From Lachnospiraceae bacterium A2 (lineage in GTDB: Bacteria; Bacillota; Clostridia; Lachnospirales; Lachnospiraceae), in the NCBI GenBank assembly GCA_000403315.2, contig KE159636.1, positions 3,040,233 through 3,104,232 of the forward strand: a stretch of DNA of 64,000 nucleotides. Direction: 5' to 3'. Positions 1 to 9,029 of the stretch are shown piece after piece; the first letter of the stretch is position 1; each line of letters begins with the position of its first letter. Both the position numbers and the translations under genes were made by a program. The notes under the pieces were generated by a model. The model was not told the DNA's origin. It made no database searches and worked only from the letters and a program-made list of their open reading frames with translations.

Positions 1-869
1 CTGTCCATCAGGAGGTTCCCTGTCTTTGGGTCTACCAGATGGGAAAATTCCTCCAATACGTTTGTCATTTCATTTCCCCGCTCCCCGCAGCCAATGTAAA
101 TGATAATGTCTGCATCGGACCATTTTGCAAGCTGGTGCTGGGTCATGGTCTTGCCTGTCCCAAACCCGCCCGGGATAGCCGCAGTCCCGCCTTTTGCAAT
201 GGGGAACAGGGTATCTAAGATACGCTGCCCTGTCACTAAAAGCCGGTCTGCCGGGTACCGTTTCTGGATGGGCCTTGGGATGCGGATAGGCCACCGCTGC
301 GCCATGGTAAGCTCTTTTTCTTCCCCGGAACGGGTGCGGATGACTGCCAGCGGTTCCTCAATGGTATACTGCCCGTCCCCTGCGGCACGGACAACCGTCC
401 CTTCCAGGTCCGGGGGCACCATGACTTTGTGGAGGATGGCAGGGGTTTCCGGAACCTCGGCAATCACCATGCCGCCGGACAGCACATCCCCCTCTTTTAC
501 AACTACTTTTGTTTCCCATTTTTTCTCCCGGTCCAGCAGGTCCACGCTGACGCCCCTTGGGATATACGCCCCGGACTGCTGCCCGATTAGCTGCAGGGGC
601 CGCTCGATCCCGTCAAAAATATTTGTGATAATCCCCGGCGCAAGGGTTACGCAGAGGGCGCGCCCTGCCCCTTCCACCCGTTCCCCCGGTTTCAGCCCTG
701 TGGTTTCTTCAAATACCTGGATAGTGGTCTGTTCCTTGGTCAGCCCAATGACTTCCCCCACCAGGCGATGCTCCCCCACATAGACCATTTCGGACATTTT
801 AAAGCCCAAATTTCCCCGGATGGTGATAATGGGCCCGTTGATTCCATATATGTTGCCTGTCACATTCAT
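1..869 (-). CDS. atpA: V-type ATPase catalytic subunit A (partial, cut by window edge)
   Basis: Catalytic A subunit of a V-type (Na+ or H+) ATPase; it hydrolyses or makes ATP in the V1 head. The first 289 codons are present; the C-terminal half lies beyond base 1. Read on the minus strand it starts MNVTGNIYGINGPIITI and carries the P-loop GGFGTGKT (about bases 148-171) followed by IIYIGCGERGNEM, both typical of V/A-type A subunits. The long insertion between the N-terminal barrel and the P-loop, which separates A subunits from F1 beta, is present. The start ATG (869-867) overlaps the stop of subunit E as ATGA, so the two are translationally coupled. It is the last visible gene of the operon; B and D would be expected to follow outside the window. 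Confidence 0.95.
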   Translation of the reverse strand, partial: MNVTGNIYGINGPIITIRGNLGFKMSEMVYVGEHRLVGEVIGLTKEQTTIQVFEETTGLKPGERVEGAGRALCVTLAPGIITNIFDGIERPLQLIGQQSGAYIPRGVSVDLLDREKKWETKVVVKEGDVLSGGMVIAEVPETPAILHKVMVPPDLEGTVVRAAGDGQYTIEEPLAVIRTRSGEEKELTMAQRWPIRIPRPIQKRYPADRLLVTGQRILDTLFPIAKGGTAAIPGGFGTGKTMTQHQLAKWSDADIIIYIGCGERGNEMTNVLEEFSHLVDPKTGNLLMD

Positions 870-1426
870 AGATTTATTTCCTCCTGCTCCAGCTTCGTCA
901 CAAAGGATTCATCAATTAAAATATTCCTGGAACGGATGACAGCCCGGATTCCCCCGCCAAACTTCATTGCACTGACGGTAAGCTTTGCGCCTGTGCGTTT
1001 TTCCAGTCCTTCTTTTTTCCCTGCATCCGCAGGGTCGATATAGATTGTGGCTTCTTCCGTTCCCGCCACCTCTTTTGCCATTTTGATTTTGGCTGCCAGG
1101 TAATCCATGTACTGCCCCGACTGCCGGTATTCCCCTAAAAGAAGGCGCACTTTCTCCATGACTTTTCCCTTCCACTCCTGCTTGCAGCTATCCAGCAGCC
1201 GTTTCTGGCGGATGGATTCCTCGGACACCTTCCGCCGCATCTGCCTGCGGATTCTGGTTTCCTCAATCTGGAACTTGTGCTCCATTTCCGTCTGTTTATT
1301 CTTCTGGAACTCCTCCAGTTCTTTTTCAAAAGATTCCTGATACTCCCGGATCAGGGCTTCGCTTTCACTGTTCGCCACTTCAATGGTAAACTTCTGGAAC
1401 ACCTCCAGTTTTTCCTTTATCTGCAT
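866..1426 (-). CDS. atpE: V-type ATPase subunit E (peripheral stalk)
   Basis: A 186-residue peripheral-stalk subunit that links the V1 head to membrane subunit I. The N-terminal 100 residues are a charged coiled coil (many E, K, R, Q); the C-terminal part is a compact alpha/beta domain, as in the family. The start has GGAGG 9 bases upstream. The stop overlaps the start of subunit A by four bases. Assignment rests on coiled-coil layout, length and position between F and A rather than on catalytic residues. Confidence 0.9.
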   Translation of the reverse strand: MQIKEKLEVFQKFTIEVANSESEALIREYQESFEKELEEFQKNKQTEMEHKFQIEETRIRRQMRRKVSEESIRQKRLLDSCKQEWKGKVMEKVRLLLGEYRQSGQYMDYLAAKIKMAKEVAGTEEATIYIDPADAGKKEGLEKRTGAKLTVSAMKFGGGIRAVIRSRNILIDESFVTKLEQEEINL

Positions 1427-1449
1427 TCCGTTCCCTCCTGTCCATGCTG

Positions 1450-1758
1450 CTACAGCTTCAGCCCAATGGCTTCGCTGACATAATCCGTAATGAAATTCTC
1501 TTTCCGGCCAGTCCCATGGCGGTCTGGAATTTCAATCAGAAGGGGCAGCCGCCGGTTCAGCTTCACATCGTCAATCAAGTCCGGGAATTCCCTGCCGAAC
1601 TTTTCCGTCAGCAGCACAATCCCGATTTCCTTGTCCTGAAACACGGCGTCCAGCGCATCTTTCAGCTCCTGCCGCCTATGGACCACGACGCCTTCCACGC
1701 CTGCAAGGCGCATACCAGTATAGGTATCTTTATTGTCACTGATTAAATACATTTTCAT
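1450..1758 (-). CDS. atpF: V-type ATPase subunit F (central stalk)
   Basis: A 102-residue protein with the Rossmann-like fold sequence of V-ATPase subunit F: it starts MKMYLISDNKDTYTGMRLAG, has a central IGIVLLTEKFG strand and helix, and a PLLIEIPD strand near the end. Subunit F binds the rotor shaft (subunit D) and tunes coupling. GGAGG stands 5 bases before the ATG. It lies between K and E in the operon, with gaps of 39 and 23 bases. Confidence 0.93.
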   Translation of the reverse strand: MKMYLISDNKDTYTGMRLAGVEGVVVHRRQELKDALDAVFQDKEIGIVLLTEKFGREFPDLIDDVKLNRRLPLLIEIPDRHGTGRKENFITDYVSEAIGLKL

Positions 1759-1797
1759 AACTTCCTCCTAAACCTGCGCCTCACCTGGGCGCCGAAT

Positions 1798-2220
1798 TTA
1801 ACCCAGAATTGAGAAGGAAATCAAAAGCCCGTACAATGCAATGGATTCTGCCAAAGCCACGAAAATCAAAGCCTTACCCATAATGCTGGAATCTTCGCTC
1901 AGAGCCCCAAGGGCTGCGCTTGCCGCACTTGCCACCGCAATGCCTGCGCCGATACAGGAAAGCCCGGTGGACAATGCCGCCGCAAGGTAACGCCAGCCTT
2001 CCACGCTGGAAGCCGCTGCCTCCGCCGCTTCCCCTGCCGCCTGCACATTCCCGCTAAAGAGCAGGATATCCGCAACAAGGACCGTGCCAAAAAAGAAAAA
2101 CAGGTTGCTTGCCAGCGCGGCCTTAAAGCCCCCTTCCTTCCGTTTGCCTAATAAAAACCCGCCTACCGGGATAACCATGCTGCAAAGTAAAATTACGACT
2201 AATATTATTTTTGTTGCCAT
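1798..2220 (-). CDS. atpK: V-type ATPase rotor-ring subunit K (proteolipid)
   Basis: A 140-residue membrane protein forming the ion-carrying rotor ring. Four hydrophobic helices are visible (about residues 3-22, 35-57, 78-100, 114-138), that is, two fused hairpins. Only the second hairpin has the ion-binding carboxylate, Glu125 in FVALAESIALYG; the first has none, as in duplicated V-type c subunits. The Ala/Glu-rich loop (residues 60-74) between hairpins is longer than usual. Ion choice (Na+ or H+) cannot be decided safely from the sequence. GGAGG precedes the start by 8 bases. Confidence 0.93.
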   Translation of the reverse strand: MATKIILVVILLCSMVIPVGGFLLGKRKEGGFKAALASNLFFFFGTVLVADILLFSGNVQAAGEAAEAAASSVEGWRYLAAALSTGLSCIGAGIAVASAASAALGALSEDSSIMGKALIFVALAESIALYGLLISFSILG

Positions 2221-2245
2221 TTTCAGTTCCTCCTACTGATTCCTA

Positions 2246-4153
2246 TTACTGATTCCTGTTTTTAAATGAAACAAACGGTTTCCCATTCCCTGTATAAAAA
2301 CGGCTGAACATCTCATAGTATTCAAGGCGCAGTACCTGAATCCCCACAACCAGCCCTTCCAGGCAAGCCACTAAAATATTCCCCAGCACAATAATCACCC
2401 AGTTGGGATTGCCCTGTTCCAGCCCTGCAAGCGTCATGACTACCCCCATCATGCCTGCATGGCTTAAGGCAAACGCGCCCACACGCACAAAGGAAATGGT
2501 GTTGGTGGCATAGCTGAGCACAACGTCAAACCCTTCTACCAGCGCTTCCACGAAAAACATTACCTTGCTGCCTTCCGGGAACAGATGGCCTTTTTTCTCC
2601 ACCAGATGGCTCAGGGGCTCTTTCAGCAAAATAGCCGCCAGGGGGAGCCCTACCATAATCCCAATCAAGGCTGCTGCGGGAAGGCCATGCCCCGTCAGGG
2701 ACAATAGCGCGCAGGCTGCCACAAACCCATAGCAGACCAGCCCGGCCAAGCCGCTCTGGTTAAAAAGCAGCCTTCCATATTCCTTAGCCCGGACCGCATT
2801 TATCATATTCAGGGCCATGGCTACCAGGATCAGCCCTGCGCCAAAGCCAATGGCTAACATCAGGGTCGACATAATATTGTCCATGGGCTTCATCCACAAA
2901 GCTGGGATGGTTTCCTCAAACCCAAAAAAGCTGCCGTACAAAAACCCGAAAATCACGGACCAGATGCCGCCCACAGCCACAATGCCTGCAAGGCGCATGC
3001 CTTTTATCTTATACAAAAGCGCACCGCCAATGACAAGGCAGGCCCCTTGCCCTACGTCGCCAAACATGACGCCAAACATAAAGGTGTAGGTCAGCGCAAT
3101 AAACAAGGTTGGGTCCATCTCGCGGTAGCCTGGAAGGCCGTACATTTCCACAAACAGTTCAAAGGGCTTTAAAATTTTAGGGTTTTTCAGCTTTGTGGGT
3201 GGCTTGCTGCCCAAGGCGTCCCCGGGCTCCTCCTCCACGCAGTTGATTTTTTCATCCATGGCGATTTCCCGCTGCAGTTTTTCCGCATCCTTCTGGGGCA
3301 TCCACCCATACAGGATATAGCGTTCCTCCCCTTCGTTTAAAGTCCTTGTGCATGCCGCATATTTGCGGATTTCAAAATTCCGGCAATAACTGTCCAGGCA
3401 GTCGCAGGCTGCAAGGATTTCCTGTTCCTTAGACTTGACAAGCTCCGCTGCCTGCATCTTTAGCTTGTCAAGAGCCATCTCTTTCTCCCGCAAAAGCTGC
3501 TCCGCCTGTGCGAATGCCTGCCTTGGGGTATCCTCCAAGTCGTCCGGTACCTGGATTTCCTCAAACTGGAAGGAGGCATATACTGCCTCCACCCGCTCTA
3601 AATGGGTGTGGGGCACAAAGTACACCCCCCATACATACTCGCTGTCATTGTTGCACTCATAAAACAGCGTGTAGGGGTTGTGGTATAAATATTCTTCTAT
3701 TTTATGGAAGTTCTCTACCGTAATCTTCCCAAAACGGTAGTCAATAAAATGGAAATCCCGCAGCTTGCAGAGCTCAAAATCCAGCCCGATAAACGGCGCC
3801 GTCTGGGCCATCCATTCCTTAAGTTCACGGATTTCCCCGCTGAGCCCTTCTTTTTGCCGGGTAACCTCCTCCAGCTGCCCGTGAACGGCAAAAATAATTT
3901 CCTGCGCCTGCTCCTGCGTTACTTCAAGGTCTGTCCTTCTGGAAAGCTCTAAGTACTCCTTAAGCTCCTCCCCTTTCTGGGCTGCTTCTTTGTACAGGTT
4001 TGTTTCCACAAAGGGACGTACATTCTTCAAATTGTTCAGGCTTGTCATTGCATGTTCAAAGTGGATGTCGTATTTGCCCAAATACAGCTTCACCACCCGG
4101 TCAATGTCATATTTTGGCCCGGTAATATGCAACAGCTTCATTTTCTCAATCAA
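2246..4153 (-). CDS. atpI: V-type ATPase membrane subunit I (stator, a-subunit homologue)
   Basis: A 635-residue subunit with an N-terminal cytoplasmic half containing two coiled-coil arms (about residues 70-125 and 205-250) and a C-terminal half with about seven membrane helices that forms the ion half-channels beside the K ring. YTFMFGVMFGDVGQG and the helix FVRVGAFALSHAGMM near the C-terminus, with its key Arg, are family hallmarks. The start is probably TTG at 4153, which has GGAGG 7 bases upstream; an in-frame ATG at 4141 is too far from that site. It sits between C and K in the operon. Confidence 0.95.
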   Translation of the reverse strand: MIEKMKLLHITGPKYDIDRVVKLYLGKYDIHFEHAMTSLNNLKNVRPFVETNLYKEAAQKGEELKEYLELSRRTDLEVTQEQAQEIIFAVHGQLEEVTRQKEGLSGEIRELKEWMAQTAPFIGLDFELCKLRDFHFIDYRFGKITVENFHKIEEYLYHNPYTLFYECNNDSEYVWGVYFVPHTHLERVEAVYASFQFEEIQVPDDLEDTPRQAFAQAEQLLREKEMALDKLKMQAAELVKSKEQEILAACDCLDSYCRNFEIRKYAACTRTLNEGEERYILYGWMPQKDAEKLQREIAMDEKINCVEEEPGDALGSKPPTKLKNPKILKPFELFVEMYGLPGYREMDPTLFIALTYTFMFGVMFGDVGQGACLVIGGALLYKIKGMRLAGIVAVGGIWSVIFGFLYGSFFGFEETIPALWMKPMDNIMSTLMLAIGFGAGLILVAMALNMINAVRAKEYGRLLFNQSGLAGLVCYGFVAACALLSLTGHGLPAAALIGIMVGLPLAAILLKEPLSHLVEKKGHLFPEGSKVMFFVEALVEGFDVVLSYATNTISFVRVGAFALSHAGMMGVVMTLAGLEQGNPNWVIIVLGNILVACLEGLVVGIQVLRLEYYEMFSRFYTGNGKPFVSFKNRNQ

Positions 4154-4170
4154 AGCGTATCCTCCGTTCC

Positions 4171-4998
4171 TTAACTATTTAAAATCAGCTTGCGGATTTC
4201 CCGCGCCGGGACTTGGTAGCGTATGCCTTCTAAGGCCGTGGTCAGGTGCTCAATCTCCTGCTCCTTCTCATAGAAATAGCAGAATACCGGAGCCATGGAG
4301 GACGGGTATTTCTGGCAAATCCGCTGGTACATGTTCCCCATTACCTTATGGTAGGAAACCTCGTCCTTAAGCTTTACCAGTGCGTCCCGCCCTTTAAAGT
4401 ACACGGTCTGGGCCAAAACCCTGCAGAATTCCCCTGCCTGCTCCGTTTCCAACAGACGCTCCCATTCCCGTTTTTTCAGCTTATAATGCACCGGGATCAG
4501 CATGGCTGCCAGCTCCTCCGGCTTTTGGCGGAAAAACTGCTTGCCCCGGTACATCCACATAATGTTCAGCCAGTCGATTTGTGTCCCAAACACTTCCCGG
4601 AGCACTTTTCTCATTTGGCTGCCGGAAAACTTATCAATCTGTTTCCAGACATCCACAAAATAAGAAACCTCTACCCTTGGGACAGAATCCCCATACTGGA
4701 GCTGCGGATGGTACAGCTCCATGGCTTTCCGCTGCTGCCCGTTTCCAAACAGGTACAGCTTCCGGTAATCTTCTAAAATGGAATTGTGGATCAGCTCCTC
4801 CACCTGCCCCCGGTGCCGGATTTCTTCCCGCCCGCCGTAAATCTTCCCATAGCTTTCCTGCTCCCGCAAAAAACCGATGGTTTCCGGCACGGTCTGGAAT
4901 TCCGTCATCCGCTCGAAATCCTCTTGTTTCAGCAGCCGGCTGCGCATTGCCCTTGTCTTGGTAACCAGCCCGCTATATGTAAGCAATTCACCTGCCAT
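4171..4998 (-). CDS. atpC: V-type ATPase subunit C (rotor-ring adaptor, d-subunit type)
   Basis: A 275-residue, mostly helical protein of the V-ATPase C/AC39 family, a funnel that sits on the K ring and couples it to the central shaft. It begins MAGELLTYSGLVTKTRAMRS and has a YRGKQFF segment and three repeat-like helical bundles, which fits the family; bacterial members are usually 320-350 residues, so this one is somewhat short. AGAGGTG stands close before the ATG. It lies 17 bases upstream of subunit I and directly after the H/G subunit. Confidence 0.88.
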   Translation of the reverse strand: MAGELLTYSGLVTKTRAMRSRLLKQEDFERMTEFQTVPETIGFLREQESYGKIYGGREEIRHRGQVEELIHNSILEDYRKLYLFGNGQQRKAMELYHPQLQYGDSVPRVEVSYFVDVWKQIDKFSGSQMRKVLREVFGTQIDWLNIMWMYRGKQFFRQKPEELAAMLIPVHYKLKKREWERLLETEQAGEFCRVLAQTVYFKGRDALVKLKDEVSYHKVMGNMYQRICQKYPSSMAPVFCYFYEKEQEIEHLTTALEGIRYQVPAREIRKLILNS

Positions 4999-5000
4999 GG

Positions 5001-5312
5001 CTACACCTCTGTTATCTTCCTGACAATCTGCTGGGCAACCTCCTGCAGATGTTCCCCGTATGTTTCGTCCAGCAGGGCAACCTCCGCCTGGTTCTTTGCC
5101 ACAAGCTTGCTGATTTCCTGTTCTGTCTGCTCCTCAAGCTGGGACAGTAAAATAGACAGCCTGCCCTCCATTTCCTGTTCCAGCTCCAAGGCAGAATCTT
5201 CCATTTTCCTCCGGTTCTCCTCCAGCAGCTCCTCACGGCGCGCAGCGGCTTCTTCCATCAGTTTCCCTGCCTGTTCTTCTATTTCATAGAGGCCCATGAT
5301 GATTCCGTTCAT
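5001..5312 (-). CDS. V-type ATPase subunit H/G (peripheral-stalk coiled coil)
   Basis: A short protein of 103 residues that is almost entirely a charged helix (EEIEEQAGKLMEEAAARREE and onward). It would pair with subunit E as the second strand of the peripheral stalk; size, heptad pattern and first place in the ATPase gene run support this. I chose the ATG at 5312 because GGAGGAGG stands 8-9 bases before it; a longer form from 5333 is possible. Either way the start lies inside the 3' end of the upstream receiver-domain gene (29-base overlap), so their translation is linked. Confidence 0.8.
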   Translation of the reverse strand: MNGIIMGLYEIEEQAGKLMEEAAARREELLEENRRKMEDSALELEQEMEGRLSILLSQLEEQTEQEISKLVAKNQAEVALLDETYGEHLQEVAQQIVRKITEV

Positions 5313-6372
5313 GGCGTTCCTCCTCCTTTCCAAAATACAGCTTCATTGCAAATTCCCGGTTTTTGGTTCCAAGCACCATATGCGTGGAAACCTCCCGGGC
5401 GATTTCCTTCACCATATTTACAACCATCCTGCGGGCTTTCACATCCGCTGTCCGGTAAACCTTCCCATGTTCTGGGTACTGGCAGAATATCCGAAGGAGG
5501 CAATTCCTGCCCTCCTGCTCCACCAACATGGCTACACGGTATGACACAAAAAGGTTCTGGCACAGAAGGCCGCCTAAAAACATCCCAAAGGCAATCTTTG
5601 GCATCAGTTCTTCTGGGATTGTATGGCCCGTTTTATTTTTCACCTGCAAAATGCACCCGGATTCTGGATGGTGGAATTTCTCCTGTATTATTTGGGCATA
5701 ATACTGGAACCCGTAATTTTCATACATATAGCAGCGCATAAAATCCTCCAGAAGCCCCTCGCACAGCCCTTCCATATCGCTGCCTGCCTCTGGACCAAGC
5801 CCGCTGGTTTCCGGGCTTAAATTGCCCTTTACAATACCAAGGGCCACATTATAAATCCCTACATGCCGCCGCTTTTTCCGGGCCAGCTCTGCAGAAACCT
5901 CCGCCATCCTCCGGCTCAGCTCCTCAAGCTTATCTTCCATCCCCTTTTTCCGCTTCTTCCCCTCCTGTAAGGCCCGGTAACGGACAAGCCCTTCCTGGAT
6001 TGGGCCTACAAGATCCTCCGGCAGGAAAAAAGGCTTTAAAATCAGCCGGTACATCCATGCCTGGTTAAATATTTCCAGGGTCTTTGCGATATCGTCTGCC
6101 TGGGCCATGCCAATCCTGACGGTAGAGGGGGATGCCATACCCACAATGTCAAACAATTCCTTCCCTGACATATGGGGCATTTCAAGCTCGCTTACCAGCA
6201 CAGCCACTGGATTGTTTTTTACAAACCGCACTACATCTTCCGGACGGTGGAAGAACCTGTATTCCAGTTCTTCACGGGAAGCCTCCAGCATCCGCCGGTA
6301 TCCTTCCACATTTTTGGTGTTATCATCTAAAATCGCTACAAGTTCCACAACATACCTCCCTTCATGGGACAT
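5284..6372 (-). CDS. Pseudo-receiver protein heading the V-ATPase operon
   Basis: A 362-residue protein with an N-terminal CheY-like receiver domain (residues 1-130), a charged coiled coil (about 135-175) and a C-terminal domain of about 190 residues that I do not recognise. The acidic pair (Asp16, Asp17 in ILDDN) and the Lys of LILKPF (Lys113) are kept. The phospho-acceptor Asp is Glu62 (VSELEMPHMSG) and the usual Thr is Met89, so ordinary phosphorylation is unlikely and the Glu may imitate the phosphorylated state. Its 3' end overlaps the H/G subunit gene, which puts it in the ATPase operon. The start at 6372 has GGAGG 8 bases upstream; 6408 would add 12 residues. A role in ATPase assembly or regulation is inference. 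Confidence 0.75.
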   Translation of the reverse strand: MSHEGRYVVELVAILDDNTKNVEGYRRMLEASREELEYRFFHRPEDVVRFVKNNPVAVLVSELEMPHMSGKELFDIVGMASPSTVRIGMAQADDIAKTLEIFNQAWMYRLILKPFFLPEDLVGPIQEGLVRYRALQEGKKRKKGMEDKLEELSRRMAEVSAELARKKRRHVGIYNVALGIVKGNLSPETSGLGPEAGSDMEGLCEGLLEDFMRCYMYENYGFQYYAQIIQEKFHHPESGCILQVKNKTGHTIPEELMPKIAFGMFLGGLLCQNLFVSYRVAMLVEQEGRNCLLRIFCQYPEHGKVYRTADVKARRMVVNMVKEIAREVSTHMVLGTKNREFAMKLYFGKEEERHERNHHGPL

Positions 6373-6526
6373 AAGCCTATCCTCCAATATGAAAAGCCCA
6401 TTGCCCATTACATTTCATTATAACAGACTAAATGGGATTTTACAAAATTTTTTTCAAAACAATGTGAAACACATACAAGCTGCCCACATATGATACATTG
6501 TAATCAAAATATTGGAGGATTTGAAC

Positions 6527-6772
6527 ATGAGTGATTTAGCTGCTACAAACTGTGGATGTGGATGCGAAGGAAATAACAATGGGGGATGCTCCTCTATTAT
6601 CTGGCTGATTATCCTGCTTTGCTGCTGCGGCGGCTGTGGGAACGGCGGCTTCTTCGGCGGCAACGAAGGCTGCGGATGCGGCGGCGGGAATAGCTGCCTG
6701 TGGATTATCCTTCTGCTCTGCTGCTGCGGCGGCGGGAACGGCAGCGGGTTCGGCGGCGGCTTCTGCTGCTAA
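6527..6772 (+). CDS. Small Cys/Gly-rich membrane protein (high-cysteine type)
   Basis: An 81-residue protein with 16 cysteines. It is an imperfect duplication: a Cys/Gly/Asn stretch, a hydrophobic helix ending in CCC (SSIIWLIILLCCCGG), another Cys/Gly stretch, then CLWIILLLCCCGGG and a Gly-rich end FCC. It resembles the short high-cysteine proteins seen in Lachnospiraceae genomes (some are named chorion-class high-cysteine proteins), whose function is unknown. The ATG at 6527 is preceded by TTGGAGG at a good distance; a TTG at 6512 overlaps that site and is unlikely. Three hairpins follow, the last a terminator. It diverges from the V-ATPase operon. Confidence 0.75.
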   Translation: MSDLAATNCGCGCEGNNNGGCSSIIWLIILLCCCGGCGNGGFFGGNEGCGCGGGNSCLWIILLLCCCGGGNGSGFGGGFCC

Positions 6773-6789
6773 TCCAAAGCCCAAAATAC

Positions 6790-6883
6790 CCCATGGGTCC
6801 TGCCAGCCCGGCAGGACCCATGGGAAAGCTTCCTAACGGATGCAGATTGTCCGCCCAGCCTTCCAGTCCGGCAGGCTGGGCGG
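6790..6883 (+). repeat. Two strong hairpins behind the Cys-rich gene
   Basis: A perfect 15-bp-arm hairpin (CCCATGGGTCCTGCC, loop AGCCC) at 6790-6824 is followed by a second one (arms CCGCCCAGCC) at 6851-6883. Both lie between the Cys-rich gene and its terminator and would protect the mRNA 3' end; neither has a U run. Confidence 0.6.
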
Positions 6884-6898
6884 GCAGGATATGGGAAA

Positions 6899-6932
6899 AG
6901 AGGGCTGGCGCAGTGCGCAGGCCCTCTTTTTT
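6899..6932 (+). terminator. Rho-independent terminator
   Basis: The hairpin AGAGGGC...GCCCTCT has an inner GCGCA/TGCGC stem and is followed by a run of six T. It ends the transcript of the Cys-rich protein gene. Confidence 0.75.
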
Positions 6933-6933
6933 G

Positions 6934-7036
6934 TCCTATAGAATAAAAAAGATCTTATCGCACTGCGGCGGGTATGAAATCTGCCGCAAAGCGACCCGCC
7001 GCAGGCGGAGAATCCTGCAAAGCAGGATTCTTTGTT
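6934..7036 (+). repeat. Dispersed palindromic repeat, family 3, copy 1
   Basis: About 100 bases containing the stem GCGGCGGGT/ACCCGCCGC and the hairpin GAATCCTGCaaaGCAGGATTC. A near copy lies in the opposite orientation at 34067-34182, and a shortened, diverged one at 39103-39135. It stands just after the stop of the chemoreceptor gene at 7046 and may help end its transcript. Confidence 0.7.
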
Positions 7037-7045
7037 CCCTATTTC

Positions 7046-8746
7046 CTATTCTTCCAATACAAACTGCCCTACCAGTTCGTCCAAAATATTCGCCTGTGCT
7101 GACAGTTCCTCGCTGGTAGCAGAAGCCTCCTCTGCAGTAGCCGCATTGCTCTGCACCACCTCTGAAATCTGGTTGATGCCAAGCTCTGCCTGGCGCATGG
7201 CTTCTGTCTGATCCTCCACCATCACCTTCAGGTTTTTGGAGAAATCTGCAATCTGCTTAATCCCGTCCACAACAGACTCAATAGCGTTGGATGCCCGCTC
7301 CGCTGCCCGGTTCCCTTCCGTCACTTCCCGGATAGAGCCTTCAATCAGCTCCCTTGTGTCCACTGCCGCCTGTGCGCTCTGGTCTGCCAGCTCCCGGATC
7401 TGGTCTGCCACAACCGCAAACCCGCGCCCGGATTCCCCAGCCCTTGCCGCTTCAATGGAAGCATTCAGGGAAAGGAGGTTCGTCTGCGCTGCAATTGACT
7501 CTATCTCTGAAATAATGTCCCCAATCCTTGTAGAAGCGTCGTTAATCCGCTGCATTGCCGACATCATCGTATTCATTTCTTCCCTGCTGTTGTCTGCCTC
7601 ATTGGCATAATGCTGGGCTTTTAAGTAAGACTCCCCTGCGCTCTCCGCGCTTTTTTCCATCGTTACTGCAATATCGGTAATGGTTGCGTGGAGCTCCTGT
7701 ACGGCCTGTGCCTGTTCCGTTGCCCCTTCTGCAAGGTTCTGGGACGCCGTCGCCAAATCCCCGGAGCCAATAGACACATGGTTGGAAGCCTCGCCAATGG
7801 AAATCAGGGTCTGGGTCATCTGGTCCCTTAATCCCTTCATGGATTCATACAATTTCCCAAAATCCCCGGTATACCGTTCCGAAACATTGGAGCTTACGGC
7901 GTAATTCCCACCTGCCATCTGTCCCAGCACCTCGTCAATGTCATGGATAATCACGTTTAGGTTTTCCGCCATTTCCGTTGCGTCCTTTTCCATGTACTCT
8001 ACTTCATCCCCAGTTTCAATCAGCGGAAACGGGGAAGTAAGGTCGCCGGACGCAAAGGTCTTAAGCCTGTCCCCAAGTTTTCCCAAAGGATCCGAAATCT
8101 TTCTTGCAATGTCCTTCCCAATCTTGTTGGAAAAGAAGATTGCTGCCCCAACTACAGCTATCAACACAATTGCAAGTACTATGTCCACTACCTTCAGCAT
8201 GGAAGACAGCCGGTTCCCTTCGCTTACTTTCACCTCCATAAGTTCTTCCAGCTTACTGTAAATGCTGTTGTAAACGCCTGCCAAATCGCCGAGGGCTATG
8301 TCCTGGGCCTGCTTGCAGAGCTCCCGGTCCGTGGTTGCCCCAATCTCCATAATCTTTGTATCTAATTCCCAATATGTTTCCAGTTCGGCCTTAATTTCTT
8401 CGTATGTTTCCCTGCCGTCTTCGGATACAATCGTATTTTCTATCTGCGCAAAATTTTCTTCAAAAGCGGCCTTGCTGTTTGCATGCTGCTCTACTACTGC
8501 TGCAATGGCCTCTGAGTCGTCGTACCCAATTGCCGCCCGGAGGGAGGATCTGACATCCGCAAACTCAAACATTGTCTTTCCTATATCGCCCTGGGCAAAA
8601 CCAAAATTATGTAATGCATAAGCATATCTGTTCGATACTACCAGCAATGCTATCAGCCCCAATATCGCCACTATCACGGTAAGCCCCGACACCTTTGCAA
8701 AAGATCTGGTAAGCCGCTTTTCTATCCCCGCCTGTTGTTCATTCAT
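7046..8746 (-). CDS. Methyl-accepting chemotaxis protein
   Basis: A 566-residue transmembrane chemoreceptor. TM1 lies at about 22-42, followed by a helical extracellular sensor of the four-helix-bundle kind (about 43-185), TM2 at about 190-210, a HAMP domain, and a cytoplasmic signalling coiled coil. The conserved tip reads [20 protein letters not shown] followed by [15 protein letters not shown], where CheA and CheW bind. No che or flagellar genes are in the window, so the receptor must act with genes elsewhere. The start has a moderate AAAGGA site. It is a stand-alone gene. Confidence 0.92.
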   Translation of the reverse strand: MNEQQAGIEKRLTRSFAKVSGLTVIVAILGLIALLVVSNRYAYALHNFGFAQGDIGKTMFEFADVRSSLRAAIGYDDSEAIAAVVEQHANSKAAFEENFAQIENTIVSEDGRETYEEIKAELETYWELDTKIMEIGATTDRELCKQAQDIALGDLAGVYNSIYSKLEELMEVKVSEGNRLSSMLKVVDIVLAIVLIAVVGAAIFFSNKIGKDIARKISDPLGKLGDRLKTFASGDLTSPFPLIETGDEVEYMEKDATEMAENLNVIIHDIDEVLGQMAGGNYAVSSNVSERYTGDFGKLYESMKGLRDQMTQTLISIGEASNHVSIGSGDLATASQNLAEGATEQAQAVQELHATITDIAVTMEKSAESAGESYLKAQHYANEADNSREEMNTMMSAMQRINDASTRIGDIISEIESIAAQTNLLSLNASIEAARAGESGRGFAVVADQIRELADQSAQAAVDTRELIEGSIREVTEGNRAAERASNAIESVVDGIKQIADFSKNLKVMVEDQTEAMRQAELGINQISEVVQSNAATAEEASATSEELSAQANILDELVGQFVLEE

Positions 8747-8932
8747 TACTCAATCCATCCTTTCTCCCTGTACTTTTCAATTCTCTTTATTACGGCCCGC
8801 CAAGCGGGCCGCCAATTTTTGGAATTGTTTTTCCAGCATTATTATATCACACTTAGTAAAACATTCAATAGGAAAACCCTATTTCTTTTCGCAAAATCCT
8901 ACCTGTTTTTCCCCTTCCCAAAATCCCAGGCG

Positions 8933-8968
8933 GAAAATTGTGGGAATGAATTTTCAGACACGCTCTAG
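8933..8968 (+). repeat. Dispersed palindrome, family 2, partial copy
   Basis: GAATTTTCAGACACGCTCTAG together with an imperfect left arm GAAAATT. The same sequence recurs at 20564-20612, 28563-28611 (perfect palindrome) and as a half site at 15645-15656. The rest of 8747-9029 shows nothing gene-like. Confidence 0.65.
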
Positions 8969-9029
8969 GACTTTAGCCCTGCCAGGTACTTTCTTTCAGC
9001 CTTCCATGATAGGGGCCGGGGCAGTTCCC

